Below, in pieces: positions 52,605 to 61,980 of a DNA stretch of 64,000 nt (its first letter is position 1; every line of letters starts with the position of its first letter). This DNA comes from Bradyrhizobium sp. 141 (GTDB lineage: Bacteria; Pseudomonadota; Alphaproteobacteria; Rhizobiales; Xanthobacteraceae), in assembly GCF_023074055.1 (NCBI RefSeq), contig NZ_JADPKR010000114.1, forward strand, positions 62,001 to 126,000. The letters are read 5' to 3'. Position numbers and translations under genes: made by a program. The notes beneath the pieces are model-generated. The model searched no databases. It was not told the origin of the DNA and saw only the letters and a program-made list of their open reading frames with translations.

Positions 52605-53846
52605 TCAGGTGGCGTGGCCGAGCTCGCTGCAACTGCGCAGCATGTCGTCGGAGCCGGCGTCGTTGGCAAGGATGGCGAACAGATCATTGTCGCCCGCCAT
52701 GGCCGACTTCTTCTTGGACTCCAGCACCAGCACCGACTGCACCGATTGATGGTCGCATTTGCGGTAGTGCTGCGGGCCCTTGGTCAGATCATATTGCAGC
52801 TTCTCCAGGGCATCTACGACCTTGTCGGTGTCGGTGCCACCGGCCGTCTGCATGGCTGCCAGCAGCGATCCCACGCCGGAATAGCCGTAGGCACCGTAAT
52901 CGGTCGGGATCGCGCCGCCATTGGCGGCCTTGAACGCCGCATTGAAGGCGGCTGCCGACTTGCTCTGCGCTTCCAGGCCCCAATAATAGTTGGCGCCGCC
53001 GACCACGCCCTCGAACACGTCGGGGCCGACCGCGAGCCGCTGATTATGCAGGATCACGGGCACGACGATCTTCATCTGCTGCTTGACGCCGAAATCCACC
53101 GCCTGCTTGATCGCATTGGCCTGGTCGCGGCCGAAATTGGAGATGCAGAGCACGTCCGGCCGCATCGACATCAGGCGCGGCATGAAGGTGGAATAGTCGG
53201 CGGCGCCGAACGGATGCAGAATCTCGCCGACATTGTCCGCGCCGATCGCCGCCTGCGCGCGCTTGAAGCCGCGCAGCATTTCATGCCCATAGGCGTAGTC
53301 GGCAGCGAGATGGGCGACCTTCATGCCCTTCTTCAGGGTCTGCCGCGCCACCGCTGCCGTCGTCATGTGCGGATTGAGCGCTTCATGGAAGGTATATTTG
53401 CTGAAGTCCTTGGCCTCGTTGATCGTGTCGGACTGGCTGATCGAGACGTAGATCACGCCGCGGGCGCGGGTGACTTCGTTGACCGCGAGCTGCACCGCGC
53501 TGGAGAGCGCGCCGACCACGGCATGAACCTTGTCCTTCTCGATCAGCTCCAGCGTGCGGGTCGCGGCTTCACCCGCGTTGAGCTTGTCGTCGCGCACCAA
53601 GAGCTCGACCTTGCGGCCGCCGATGCCGCCCTTGTCGTTGACGAGCTTGACTGCAAGCTCGGCGCATTTGACCTGATCGCGTGCTTCCGCGGCGAACGGG
53701 CCGGTGAGCGGGGTCGGAAAGCCGATGCGGATCGTCTCGTCGGCCGCGCGGCCGATCCGGGGCATGGCAAGCAGAGCTGCGCTGGCCGAAAGACCAGCGA
53801 GCGCGGTGCGGCGGGTTATTCTCGGGGTCGAACCGGATTTGGGCAT
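52605..53846 (-). CDS. ABC substrate-binding protein of the LivK/aromatic-compound class
   Basis: 413 residues from the ATG at 53846, behind GGAGGAAATC. The N-terminus has a twin-arginine-like motif (ITRRTALAGLSASAALLAMP). Type I periplasmic fold: IRIGFPTPLTGPFAAEARDQ, VVGALSSAVQLAVNEVTRA and an Ala/Gly-rich hinge. Longer than typical LivK (about 370), as in receptors for aromatic or amide compounds. First gene of the transporter operon and next to a molybdenum hydroxylase, so likely delivers that enzyme's substrate. Confidence 0.88.
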   Translation of the reverse strand: MPKSGSTPRITRRTALAGLSASAALLAMPRIGRAADETIRIGFPTPLTGPFAAEARDQVKCAELAVKLVNDKGGIGGRKVELLVRDDKLNAGEAATRTLELIEKDKVHAVVGALSSAVQLAVNEVTRARGVIYVSISQSDTINEAKDFSKYTFHEALNPHMTTAAVARQTLKKGMKVAHLAADYAYGHEMLRGFKRAQAAIGADNVGEILHPFGAADYSTFMPRLMSMRPDVLCISNFGRDQANAIKQAVDFGVKQQMKIVVPVILHNQRLAVGPDVFEGVVGGANYYWGLEAQSKSAAAFNAAFKAANGGAIPTDYGAYGYSGVGSLLAAMQTAGGTDTDKVVDALEKLQYDLTKGPQHYRKCDHQSVQSVLVLESKKKSAMAGDNDLFAILANDAGSDDMLRSCSELGHAT

Positions 53847-53869
53847 GATTTCCTCCAATGGTCTTTTTT

Positions 53870-56245
53870 CTAGAATCGTTTCAGGGCTTTCAGGACTTTG
53901 GCGGGCGTGATCGGGATCGAACTGATCGTCGCATCGAACGGCGCGAGCGCGTCGTTGACGGCGTTGAGCACGCTAGCCGAAGCCGCAGCGGTGCCGGCCT
54001 CGCCGACCCCCTTGGCGCCGAGCTCGGTGTCGGCGGTCGGCGTCTCGACATGGGCGATGACGATGTCGGGCATCTCCATCGGCATCGGCACGAGATAGTC
54101 GGCGAGCGAGCCGTTCATGAGCTGGCCGGTCTCGCTGTAACGGCATTCCTCGAACAGGGCCGCGCCGAGCCCCTGCACGATACCGCCGCGGAGCTGCTCG
54201 TCGACCAGCATCGGATTGATGACGCGGCCGCAATCCTCGACGATGAAATGCTTCAGGAGCTTGATGAGGCCCGTCTCGACATCGACCTCCAGCGAGCAGC
54301 CCTGAATGCCGTTGGTGAAGGCAAAGGGATAGCCCTGCGGCGCGAAATGATGGCTCACTGTGAGCTGGGCCTGTGTGCCCGGCGGCAGCGTGTCGGAGCG
54401 GAAGTACGCGATGCGTGCGATCTCGAAAATCGGCAGGCGCTGCTTGCGCGTCGCGGCGTCGACCACCTCGCCATCGACGATGTCGAGCGCCGACGGCTGC
54501 TCCTGCAGGATGAGCGCGGCGATCTCCAGGATGTTGCGCTTGAGGGCGCGCGTGGCCTGCAGCGCGGTCTCTCCCCCGATGCCGGCGCCGCGGCAGGCCC
54601 AGGTGGCGCCGCCATGCGGCGTCACCTCTGTATCGCCGGTGATGACCTTGACGCGCTCCTGGGCCAGGCCAAGCTGATCAGCCACGATCTGGCTGATGAT
54701 CGCCTCGGTGCCCTGCCCCTGCTCGGTGACCGAGATCAGGCAGCGCACCTCGCCCGACGGCGTCAGGCTCACGATCGCGCCGTCCTGCGAGGAGATGCGC
54801 GCGCCGCCGACACCATAGAACGCCGGGCTCGGATTGGTGATCTCGACGAAGGCCGCGATGCCGATGCCGCGATAGACGCCACGCTTTCGCAAATCCGCCT
54901 GCTCGGCACGCAAGCTGCCATAGTCCATGATTTCGTGCAGCCGCTTCAGGCAGGCCTGATGCGACAGCGCCTCGAAGCGGTAGCCGGTCGGCGAGGTCTG
55001 CGGATAGGCATCGTCCGCAATCACGTTCTGCGCGCGGATGACGAAGGGATCGAGGCCAACCTTGCTGGCTGCCATGTCGACCAGCCGCTCGGTCACCGCA
55101 CAGGCGATGGGATGACCGACGGCGCGATACTGGCTGGTCTGCACCTTGTTCTGGAAGATCACTTCCAGCGTGGCGCGGTAATTCCTAAAGCGATAGGGCG
55201 CGCCGATCAGGCGGATGACCTGGTTGCCCTCGACCACGCTGGTGCGCGGATAGGTCGAGAACGCGCCGATCGCGGTCAAGTCGACGACGTCCATCGCCAG
55301 GATCTCGCCCTTGGCGTCGAGCGCCATGCGGGCGCGAACGCGGTGATCCCTGGCATGGATATCTGAGACGAAGGACTCCATGCGATCGGCAAGGTACTTC
55401 ACGGGCCGGCCGAGCAGGATCGAGAGGCCGACCACCGCCATGTCCTCGTGATAGACATGCAGCTTCATCCCGAAGGAGCCGCCGATATCGGTCGCGATCA
55501 CGCGAACACGGGCTTCCGGGATGCCATAATGGCGCGAATAGAGGTCCTGGAATTGGTATGGCGTCTGCGTGCCGTGATGCACGGTGAGCATGCCGGCAGA
55601 AGGATCGTACTCGGCGACGATGGCGCGCGGCTCCAGCGTCACTGCGGTGTGGCGGCCGAAGGTGAATTCCTCCTCCACCACATGGGCGGCGTGCGCGAAT
55701 GCGTCGTCAACGGTGCCGTTGTCAAGTTGGCTGCGGAAGCAGGTATTGTTGGCGGTGCCGGGATTGACCAGCGGACCGCCGGCCTCGCGCGCGCTATCGA
55801 TATCGACGACCACGGGAAGATCCTCGTAGTCGACCTCGATCAGCTCCAGCGCATCTTCGGCGATCGCGCGGCTCTCGGCGACGACGGCGACCACGGCCTG
55901 CCCGGCCCAGACCACGCGATCCAGCGGCAGCGGCAATTGCGGCGCGGAGGTCATGCCCTTGAAATGATCGAGCGTGCCGGTCCAGGGCGTGCAAATCTTG
56001 GCGAGATCGGCGCCCGTGGCAACGAGATGCACGCCTTCGAGCGCGCGCGCCTCGTCGATATTGATCGAAACGATCTTCGCGTGGGCATGTGGGCTGCGCA
56101 GGAACGCGGCATGGAGCATGCGTGGCAGCCTGAGATCGCTGACATAGCGCCCACGTCCGGCGAGCAGACGCTTGGCGTTGGGCCGCGGCACGGAGCGGCC
56201 AATATAGGAGTTCGGGCGGTCGAGCGACGTCAGCGGTGCACTCAT
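53870..56245 (-). CDS. Xanthine-oxidase-family molybdopterin-binding large subunit
   Basis: 791 residues. Start has YIGRSVPRPNAKRLLAGRGR, the usual large-subunit opening. Mo-cofactor segments GGSFGMKLHVYHEDMAVV and TEQGQGTEAIISQIV, and C-terminal GAKGVGEAGTAAASASVLNA with the catalytic Glu. The CO dehydrogenase active-site loop (AYxCSFR) is absent; the equivalent region reads SQYRAVGHPIACAVTE. So it is not CO dehydrogenase and more likely hydroxylates an aromatic heterocycle or oxidises an aldehyde. Last gene of a three-subunit operon. Confidence 0.88.
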   Translation of the reverse strand: MSAPLTSLDRPNSYIGRSVPRPNAKRLLAGRGRYVSDLRLPRMLHAAFLRSPHAHAKIVSINIDEARALEGVHLVATGADLAKICTPWTGTLDHFKGMTSAPQLPLPLDRVVWAGQAVVAVVAESRAIAEDALELIEVDYEDLPVVVDIDSAREAGGPLVNPGTANNTCFRSQLDNGTVDDAFAHAAHVVEEEFTFGRHTAVTLEPRAIVAEYDPSAGMLTVHHGTQTPYQFQDLYSRHYGIPEARVRVIATDIGGSFGMKLHVYHEDMAVVGLSILLGRPVKYLADRMESFVSDIHARDHRVRARMALDAKGEILAMDVVDLTAIGAFSTYPRTSVVEGNQVIRLIGAPYRFRNYRATLEVIFQNKVQTSQYRAVGHPIACAVTERLVDMAASKVGLDPFVIRAQNVIADDAYPQTSPTGYRFEALSHQACLKRLHEIMDYGSLRAEQADLRKRGVYRGIGIAAFVEITNPSPAFYGVGGARISSQDGAIVSLTPSGEVRCLISVTEQGQGTEAIISQIVADQLGLAQERVKVITGDTEVTPHGGATWACRGAGIGGETALQATRALKRNILEIAALILQEQPSALDIVDGEVVDAATRKQRLPIFEIARIAYFRSDTLPPGTQAQLTVSHHFAPQGYPFAFTNGIQGCSLEVDVETGLIKLLKHFIVEDCGRVINPMLVDEQLRGGIVQGLGAALFEECRYSETGQLMNGSLADYLVPMPMEMPDIVIAHVETPTADTELGAKGVGEAGTAAASASVLNAVNDALAPFDATISSIPITPAKVLKALKRF

Positions 56246-56778
56246 GTCGCGCCACCGCCTTCGCTGCGCGCCTTCATACGTTCCTTGGCCACCGAATCGA
56301 TGGCATCGACGATCGCCTCATAGCCGGTGCAGCGGCAATAGTTCCCCGACAGCGCGTCGCGAATGTCCTCGCGGCTCGGCTCCGCTACTTGCGAGAGCAG
56401 CTCCTGGGCATTGACCAACATACCCGGCGTGCAGAAGCCGCATTGCAGCGCATTGCGACGGTGGAATTCGGCTTGGAGATCGGCGAGCAGGCCACTCTCG
56501 GTAAGCCCCTCGATCGTGTCGATCTTGGCCCCATCGGCCTGCACCGCGAAGATCAGGCAGGAATGCACGGCGCGGCCGTCAAGCTGCACCAGACAGGCGC
56601 CGCAGGCGCCCATCTCGCAGCCCGCATGCGTACCCGTCAGCTCCAGCCTATCGCGCAGGCAATCGACCAGCGTCTCGCGCGGCGCGACCTCGCAGGCGAT
56701 CTTGCGGCCGTTGACGACGAAGCGAATGCGCACGGTCTCGTCCGCCTCGTCCAGCAGGCCACCGTCGAAGCCGCTCAT
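56242..56778 (-). CDS. Xanthine-oxidase-family [2Fe-2S] small subunit
   Basis: 178 residues, overlapping both neighbours by 4 bp. Ferredoxin-type cysteines in CEMGACGACLVQLDGRAVHSC and helical-domain cysteines in CGFCTPGMLVNAQ and CRCTGYEAIVDAI. Transfers electrons from the molybdenum site to FAD. Confidence 0.92.
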   Translation of the reverse strand: MSGFDGGLLDEADETVRIRFVVNGRKIACEVAPRETLVDCLRDRLELTGTHAGCEMGACGACLVQLDGRAVHSCLIFAVQADGAKIDTIEGLTESGLLADLQAEFHRRNALQCGFCTPGMLVNAQELLSQVAEPSREDIRDALSGNYCRCTGYEAIVDAIDSVAKERMKARSEGGGAT

Positions 56779-57635
56779 GCACCCTCACCGAGATGTCCGA
56801 GCAGGCGGCCAAGCAACACGCGGGCGAGATGCAGCCGCATCGCGGGCGGCACTTCGTCGCTCTCGGGCGGCGCAAGATCGCTTTCGAGCGCTCCTTGCGC
56901 GGCGGCGATGCGTTCCGCATCCAGCCTCGCGCCGATCAAGGTGGCCTCAACCCCCTTCACCCGGGTCGGCGTGTTGCCGACGGAGAAGAAGGAGATGCGG
57001 ATGTCGTCAATACGCTCCCCGGTGCAGGTCGCGATCATGCCGCAACCGACCAGCGCGTAATCCCCGCGCCGCCGCGCCAGCTCGTCGAAGGCAAAGCGCT
57101 GATCGGCCTTGAACAGCGGAACGTAGATTGCGGTGATCAGCTCGCCGGGCTGCAACGCCGTCTCGCACAGGTCGATGAAGAAGTCGTCGGCCTTGACGCG
57201 CCGATGACCCGCGGGGCCGGCGATCTCGATCTCGGCACCCAGCGCCAAGGTCATCGCCGGAAATTCGGAGGCGGGGTCGGCCAGCGCGACGCTGCCGCCA
57301 AACGTGCCGCGGTTGCGGATGGCCGGATGCGCGACGAACGGCGCCGCCGCGTGCAGCAGCGGCGCGAATTCGGCGATCAGCGGCTCGCTCAGCATCTCGC
57401 AATGGCGCGTCAGCGCACCGATGCGCAAGGTATCGCCTTCGCGCCTGACGCCGCGCATCTCGTCAATGTGGGTGATGTCGATCAGCAGGCGCGGCGCCTG
57501 CAGCCGCAGCGACAGCGCCGGCACCAGGCTCTGGCCGCCGGCGATGAAACGCGCATCGTCCCCGGCGCGCGCATGAGCGTCCAGCGCCTGGTCGATTGTC
57601 GCAGCACGAAAATAGCTGAAAGCCCTCGCCTTCAC
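56775..57635 (-). CDS. Xanthine-oxidase-family FAD-binding medium subunit
   Basis: 286 residues from the GTG at 57635, with GAGG nine bases upstream and the normal opening KARAFSYFRAATIDQALDA; upstream in-frame starts give a non-conserved extension across the operator. FAD motifs ARFIAGGQSLVP and TFGGSVALADPASEFP. First gene of the operon, preceded by two operator-like palindromes and the divergent tetR gene. Confidence 0.9.
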   Translation of the reverse strand: MKARAFSYFRAATIDQALDAHARAGDDARFIAGGQSLVPALSLRLQAPRLLIDITHIDEMRGVRREGDTLRIGALTRHCEMLSEPLIAEFAPLLHAAAPFVAHPAIRNRGTFGGSVALADPASEFPAMTLALGAEIEIAGPAGHRRVKADDFFIDLCETALQPGELITAIYVPLFKADQRFAFDELARRRGDYALVGCGMIATCTGERIDDIRISFFSVGNTPTRVKGVEATLIGARLDAERIAAAQGALESDLAPPESDEVPPAMRLHLARVLLGRLLGHLGEGA

Positions 57636-57685
57636 TGCCCGTTTCCTCGAGATCCCTCGGCTCATCAGCCGGGATGCCAGATTTG

Positions 57686-57699
57686 TAACCATCTGGTCT
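57686..57699. promoter_or_regulatory. TetR-type operator candidate, site 1
   Basis: TAACCATCTGGTCT: an ACCA/TGGT inverted repeat with a 2-bp centre, 51 bp upstream of the FAD-subunit start. Matches site 2 in the core ACCATYTGGTC. Confidence 0.6.
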
Positions 57700-57739
57700 C
57701 AAAATCCTGACACGCCTCCCGGAGGCGGTCAACAGGAAA

Positions 57740-57753
57740 TGACCATTTGGTCA
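57740..57753. promoter_or_regulatory. TetR-type operator candidate, site 2
   Basis: TGACCATTTGGTCA is a perfect TGACCA/TGGTCA inverted repeat with a 2-bp centre, 50 bp before the tetR start. Its centre is 54 bp from that of site 1, about five helical turns. Confidence 0.65.
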
Positions 57754-57803
57754 CAAAAGCGCCTTGGGCTATGAAGGCAGCGGTACGTTGATTCAGCGAC
57801 GAA

Positions 57804-58511
57804 ATGGCCCGAAAAGCGCAGAGAACGGCGAAGCGACCGGTCCGCAAGCGGACCGAGACAGGCAGCAAGTCCGCGCCAAAGCGTCGCAACATGCGCGCGG
57901 CTGACCGCGAGCGCGCGATCGTGGACGAGGCGATCCGCTTCTTCGCCGAGCGCGGCTTCGAGGGCCAGACCCGCGAGCTCGCCAAGCGCATGGGCATCAC
58001 CCATTCGGCGATCTATCGCCACTTCCCAAGCAAGGAAGCGCTGATCGAGCGGGTCTATCAGGAAGTCTATCTCAGTCGCTGGTCGCCCGATTGGGGGCCG
58101 ATGATCCGCGATCGTTCGTTGTCACTCGAAGCGAGGCTGACGCGCTTCTATCTCGACTATGTCGAACGCGTGTTCGAGTACAATTGGGTGCGGATCTTCG
58201 TCTTCTCCGGCATGAAGTCGTTCGGCATCACCAGCCGCTATCTCGACATCGTCAGGCGCGAGATCATCGAACCGGCGGCCGCCGAGCTGCGCCACGAGCT
58301 GAAGCTACCCGACGCGAAAGCTCAGTCATTGAGCGAACGCGAGACCGAGCTGTTCTGGGGCCTGCACGGCCGCATCTTCTATCTCGCCATCCGGAAATTC
58401 ATCTACGAGACGCCGATCCCGCCCGATCTCGACGCAATCGTCCGCGACGCCGTCCAGACTTTCATGGACGGCGCGAAGACGACGATGCCGAGGCTCCTGG
58501 CGCGTGACTAA
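57804..58511 (+). CDS. TetR/AcrR-family transcriptional regulator
   Basis: 235 residues. A basic N-terminal tail (KAQRTAKRPVRKRTETGSKS) precedes the helix-turn-helix (about 38-80: IVDEAIRFFAERGFEGQTRE, LAKRMGITHSAIYRHFPSKE). The rest is a helical ligand domain. Divergent from the molybdenum hydroxylase operon and probably its repressor, binding the two palindromes between them. Ligand is probably the operon's substrate. Confidence 0.88.
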   Translation: MARKAQRTAKRPVRKRTETGSKSAPKRRNMRAADRERAIVDEAIRFFAERGFEGQTRELAKRMGITHSAIYRHFPSKEALIERVYQEVYLSRWSPDWGPMIRDRSLSLEARLTRFYLDYVERVFEYNWVRIFVFSGMKSFGITSRYLDIVRREIIEPAAAELRHELKLPDAKAQSLSERETELFWGLHGRIFYLAIRKFIYETPIPPDLDAIVRDAVQTFMDGAKTTMPRLLARD

Positions 58512-58540
58512 GTGGTCGAGTCCTACCACGCTGAAGGTGC

Positions 58541-58661
58541 GCTCCCTCTCCCGCTTGCGGGGAGCGCTGGGGTGGGGGTGTCTCCGCACTGAACACTCCC
58601 AATGCCGCACGAGCCCCCACCCGGCGCTCCGCGCCGACCTCCCCCGCAAGCGGGAGAGGTT
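58541..58661. repeat. Palindromic intergenic repeat, family A (copy 3)
   Basis: CCCTCTCCCGCTTGCGGGGAG at the left and CTCCCCCGCAAGCGGGAGAG at the right, with a GGCGCTCCGCGCC hairpin inside. Lies between convergent tetR and hutU. Confidence 0.7.
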
Positions 58662-58725
58662 AATCGAGCCCGCGGCTAGGTTTTGGGCCTCCACAAGAGT
58701 CATCGTGCTCGAAAGGTCCAACGCG

Positions 58726-60396
58726 CTACTTCGCCAGGCTCGGCAGGTCGAGCCCCTTGTCACGGGCGCAGTCGATCGCGGCCTCATAGCCCGCGTCCGC
58801 ATGACGCATGACGCCGGTGGCGGGATCGTTCCAGAGCACGCGCTCGATCCGCTTGGCGGCTTCCTGCGTGCCATCGGCGACGATCACCATGCCGGCATGC
58901 TGCGAATAGCCGATGCCGACGCCGCCGCCGTGATGCAGCGACACCCAGGTCGCGCCGCTGGCGCAATTGAGCAGCGCGTTCAGCAGGGGCCAGTCGGACA
59001 CCGCGTCCGATCCGTCCTTCATTGCTTCGGTCTCGCGGTTCGGGCTCGCCACCGAGCCGCTGTCGAGATGATCGCGGCCGATCACGATCGGCGCCTTGAG
59101 CTCGCCGCGGGCCACCATCTCATTGAAGGCAAGGCCGAGCCGGTGACGATCGCCGAGGCCGACCCAGCAGATCCGCGCCGGCAGGCCCTGGAATTTGATG
59201 CGTTCCTTGGCCATATCGAGCCAATTGTGCAGATGCTTGTCGTCAGGCATCAGCTCCTTCACCTTCGCGTCGGTCTTGAAGATGTCCTCGGGGTCGCCCG
59301 AGAGCGCAGCCCAGCGGAACGGTCCGACGCCGCGGCAGAACAAGGGACGGATATAGGCGGGCACGAAGCCCGGGAAATCGAACGCGTTCTTCAGGCCCAT
59401 GTCCTGCGCCATCTGGCGGATGTTGTTGCCGTAGTCGAGCGTCGGAATGCCCTGTGCGTGGAATTCCAACATGGCCTGGACGTGCTCGACCATCGAGGTC
59501 TTGGAGGCGCGTTCGACCGCTTTCGGATCGGAGCCGCGCTTGGCTTCCCACTCGGCGAGCGTCCAACCCTTCGGCAAGTATCCGTTGACCGGATCGTGCG
59601 CGCTGGTCTGGTCGGTGACGACGTCGGGCTTGACACCGCGGCGTACCAGCTCAGGAAAAATCTCCGCGGCGTTGCCGAGCAGGCCGACCGAGACCGCCTT
59701 CTTGGTCTTGGCGGCATCTGCCATGATCGCGAGCGCTTCGTCGAGCGTTGCGGCCTGGCGATCGAGATAGCCGGTGCGCAGCCGCATCTCGATGCGGCTC
59801 GGCTGGCATTCGACCGCGAGCATCGACGCGCCGGCCATGGTCGCGGCCAGCGGCTGCGCACCGCCCATGCCGCCGAGACCGGCGGTGAGAATCCACTTGC
59901 CGGCGAGGCTGCCGCCGTAATGACGACGGCCGACCTCGACGAAGGTCTCGTAGGTGCCCTGCACGATGCCCTGGCTGCCGATATAGATCCAGGAACCCGC
60001 GGTCATCTGGCCGTACATCATCAGGCCAAGGCGATCGAGCTCGTTGAAATGATCGAGCGTCGCCCAATGCGGCACGATGTTGGAGTTCGCGATCAGCACG
60101 CGCGGGGCATCGGCATGGGTGCGGAACACGCCGACCGGCTTGCCGGACTGGACCAGCAGCGTCTGGTCGCCTTCGAGCTTGCGCAAGGCCGCAACGATCC
60201 GGTCAAAGCTCTCCCAGTCGCGCGCGGCGCGGCCGATGCCGCCATAAACGACGAGCTCGCTGGGGCGCTCCGCGACGTCAGGATCGAGGTTGTTCATCAG
60301 CATGCGCAGCGGCGCCTCGGTCAACCAGCTCTTGGCGCTGATATCGCTGCCGCGAGGCGCGCGGATGGTGCGGTCATTGTCCAGTCGGCGGTTCAT
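58726..60396 (-). CDS. hutU: Urocanate hydratase
   Basis: 556 residues, standard length. NAD-dependent conversion of urocanate to imidazolone propionate, step 2 of histidine breakdown. Characteristic segments: LTAGLGGMGGAQPLAATMAG, YGNNIRQMAQDMG, and NCASGATWVSLHHGGGVGIG near the C-terminus, with the active-site region around it. Downstream of hutH by 12 bp. Confidence 0.95.
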   Translation of the reverse strand: MNRRLDNDRTIRAPRGSDISAKSWLTEAPLRMLMNNLDPDVAERPSELVVYGGIGRAARDWESFDRIVAALRKLEGDQTLLVQSGKPVGVFRTHADAPRVLIANSNIVPHWATLDHFNELDRLGLMMYGQMTAGSWIYIGSQGIVQGTYETFVEVGRRHYGGSLAGKWILTAGLGGMGGAQPLAATMAGASMLAVECQPSRIEMRLRTGYLDRQAATLDEALAIMADAAKTKKAVSVGLLGNAAEIFPELVRRGVKPDVVTDQTSAHDPVNGYLPKGWTLAEWEAKRGSDPKAVERASKTSMVEHVQAMLEFHAQGIPTLDYGNNIRQMAQDMGLKNAFDFPGFVPAYIRPLFCRGVGPFRWAALSGDPEDIFKTDAKVKELMPDDKHLHNWLDMAKERIKFQGLPARICWVGLGDRHRLGLAFNEMVARGELKAPIVIGRDHLDSGSVASPNRETEAMKDGSDAVSDWPLLNALLNCASGATWVSLHHGGGVGIGYSQHAGMVIVADGTQEAAKRIERVLWNDPATGVMRHADAGYEAAIDCARDKGLDLPSLAK

Positions 60397-60408
60397 GCCA
60401 GTACCTCT

Positions 60409-61980
60409 TTAGTCAAGTCTCGGAAACGGATCGGACGAAAGCGCAGTGAGCGCCGTAGCCGGCAGCGCGTCGGCTTCGATCAACGCAGCCGCCTTGGCGA
60501 GATCGCCGGCCATGTAGCGGTCGGCGCCGAGTGCAGGCACCTGCTCGCGCAACGCGGCGATGACGGCGGCGAGCGGCACGCTCGTCGCATGCGGCGCGCG
60601 CAACGTGATGCCTTGGGCCGCGACCAGGAGCTCGATGCCGAGGATGGCGGCAAGATTGTCGGCCATGTCGGACAGGCGCCGCGCGGCGTGCGCCGCCATC
60701 GAGACGTGATCTTCCTGGTTGGCGCTGGTCGGCGTCGAGTCGATCGAGCAGGCAGCCGCGCGCTGCTTGTTCTCGGCATAGAGCGCGGCTGCCGTCACCT
60801 CGGCGATCATGAAGCCGGAATTGATGCCGGGATCGGGGGTGAGGAACGGCGGCAGGCCGAAATTGAGCGCGGGATCAACCAGCGTCGCGATGCGCCGCTC
60901 GCTGATCGCGCCAATCTCGGACAGTGCAAGCGCGATCGCGTCGGCAGCAAAGGCCACCGGCTCGGCGTGGAAATTGCCGCCCGAGACGATCTCGCCGCTC
61001 TCGACCAGCACCAGCGGATTGTCGGTGACGGCGTTGGCCTCGACGATCAGCGTGCGCGCGGCCTGCGTGATCAGGTCGAGCGCTGCGCCCGCGACTTGCG
61101 GCTGGCAGCGCAGGCAATAGGGATCCTGCACGCGTTCGTCGCCTTCGAGATGCGACAGGCGGATGTCGCTGCCATCCAGCAGCGCCATCAGCGTCGCCGC
61201 CGCGGCGATCTGCCCGGCATGACCTCGCAACGCCTGGATCTCGGGGCGGAACGGCGCCGTCGAGGCCATCGCCGCATCCACCGACAATGCGCCGGTCACG
61301 AGCGCGGCCCGCGCCAGGCGGAATGCTCGCAGCACGCCTGATATGGCGTGGGCGGTCGAGAACTGTGTCCCGTTGATCAGCGCGAGGCCTTCCTTGGGGC
61401 CGAGTGTCAGCGGCGAGAGGCCGGCGGCGGCGAGCGCCTCGCTGCCGGACACAGTCTTGCCATCGACGATCGCTTGTCCTTCGCCGATCATGACCGCAGT
61501 CATATGCGCCAGCGGTGCAAGATCGCCGGAGGCACCGACCGAACCCTGTTGCGGCACCAGTGGATAGACGCCCTGCGCCAGCATCCCCTGCAACTGCTCG
61601 ATCACCTCGCGGCGCACGCCGGAGGCACCGCGCCCGAGCGAAACGATCTTCAACGCCATCATCAGGCGCACGATCGGCTCGGGTGTTGCGGGGCCGACGC
61701 CGCAGCAATGCGAGACGATGAGGTTGCGCTGGAGCAGCGCGGTCTGGTCCGGCGGAATGCGCTTCGAGGCCAACTTCCCGAAGCCGGTATTGATCCCATA
61801 GACGGGAGCGTCAGCCCGCGCCGCCTTCGCGACGATCTCGGCAGCCGCCTCGATACGCGGCCAGAACGATGGGTCGAGCACGACGGCTTGTCCTGCGAGC
61901 ACGCGCGCGAGATCGTCAAGGCTGACCGTTCCCGGCTTGACGACGATCGCTGCGCCCTGTTCCGTCACTGCCCCCTCCAC
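60409..61980 (-). CDS. hutH: Histidine ammonia-lyase
   Basis: 523 residues if the GTG at 61980 is used; a second GTG four codons later is possible, and both overlap hutI. The Ala150-Ser151-Gly152 triad (QQGSVGASGDLAPLAHM) cyclises into the MIO cofactor. Other family segments: YGINTGFGKLAS, NGTQFSTAH, DSTPTSANQEDHVSM. Converts histidine to urocanate and ammonia. Confidence 0.95.
   Translation of the reverse strand: MEGAVTEQGAAIVVKPGTVSLDDLARVLAGQAVVLDPSFWPRIEAAAEIVAKAARADAPVYGINTGFGKLASKRIPPDQTALLQRNLIVSHCCGVGPATPEPIVRLMMALKIVSLGRGASGVRREVIEQLQGMLAQGVYPLVPQQGSVGASGDLAPLAHMTAVMIGEGQAIVDGKTVSGSEALAAAGLSPLTLGPKEGLALINGTQFSTAHAISGVLRAFRLARAALVTGALSVDAAMASTAPFRPEIQALRGHAGQIAAAATLMALLDGSDIRLSHLEGDERVQDPYCLRCQPQVAGAALDLITQAARTLIVEANAVTDNPLVLVESGEIVSGGNFHAEPVAFAADAIALALSEIGAISERRIATLVDPALNFGLPPFLTPDPGINSGFMIAEVTAAALYAENKQRAAACSIDSTPTSANQEDHVSMAAHAARRLSDMADNLAAILGIELLVAAQGITLRAPHATSVPLAAVIAALREQVPALGADRYMAGDLAKAAALIEADALPATALTALSSDPFPRLD

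Noticed and set aside
53870..56245. Aerobic carbon monoxide dehydrogenase large subunit (CoxL)
   Set aside because: The AYxCSFR active-site loop is absent; only the general xanthine-oxidase family is supported.
58504..61341. 945-codon open frame antisense to hutU and hutH
   Set aside because: Spans two well-identified genes and shows no domain; third-position GC bias of the hut genes explains the lack of stops.
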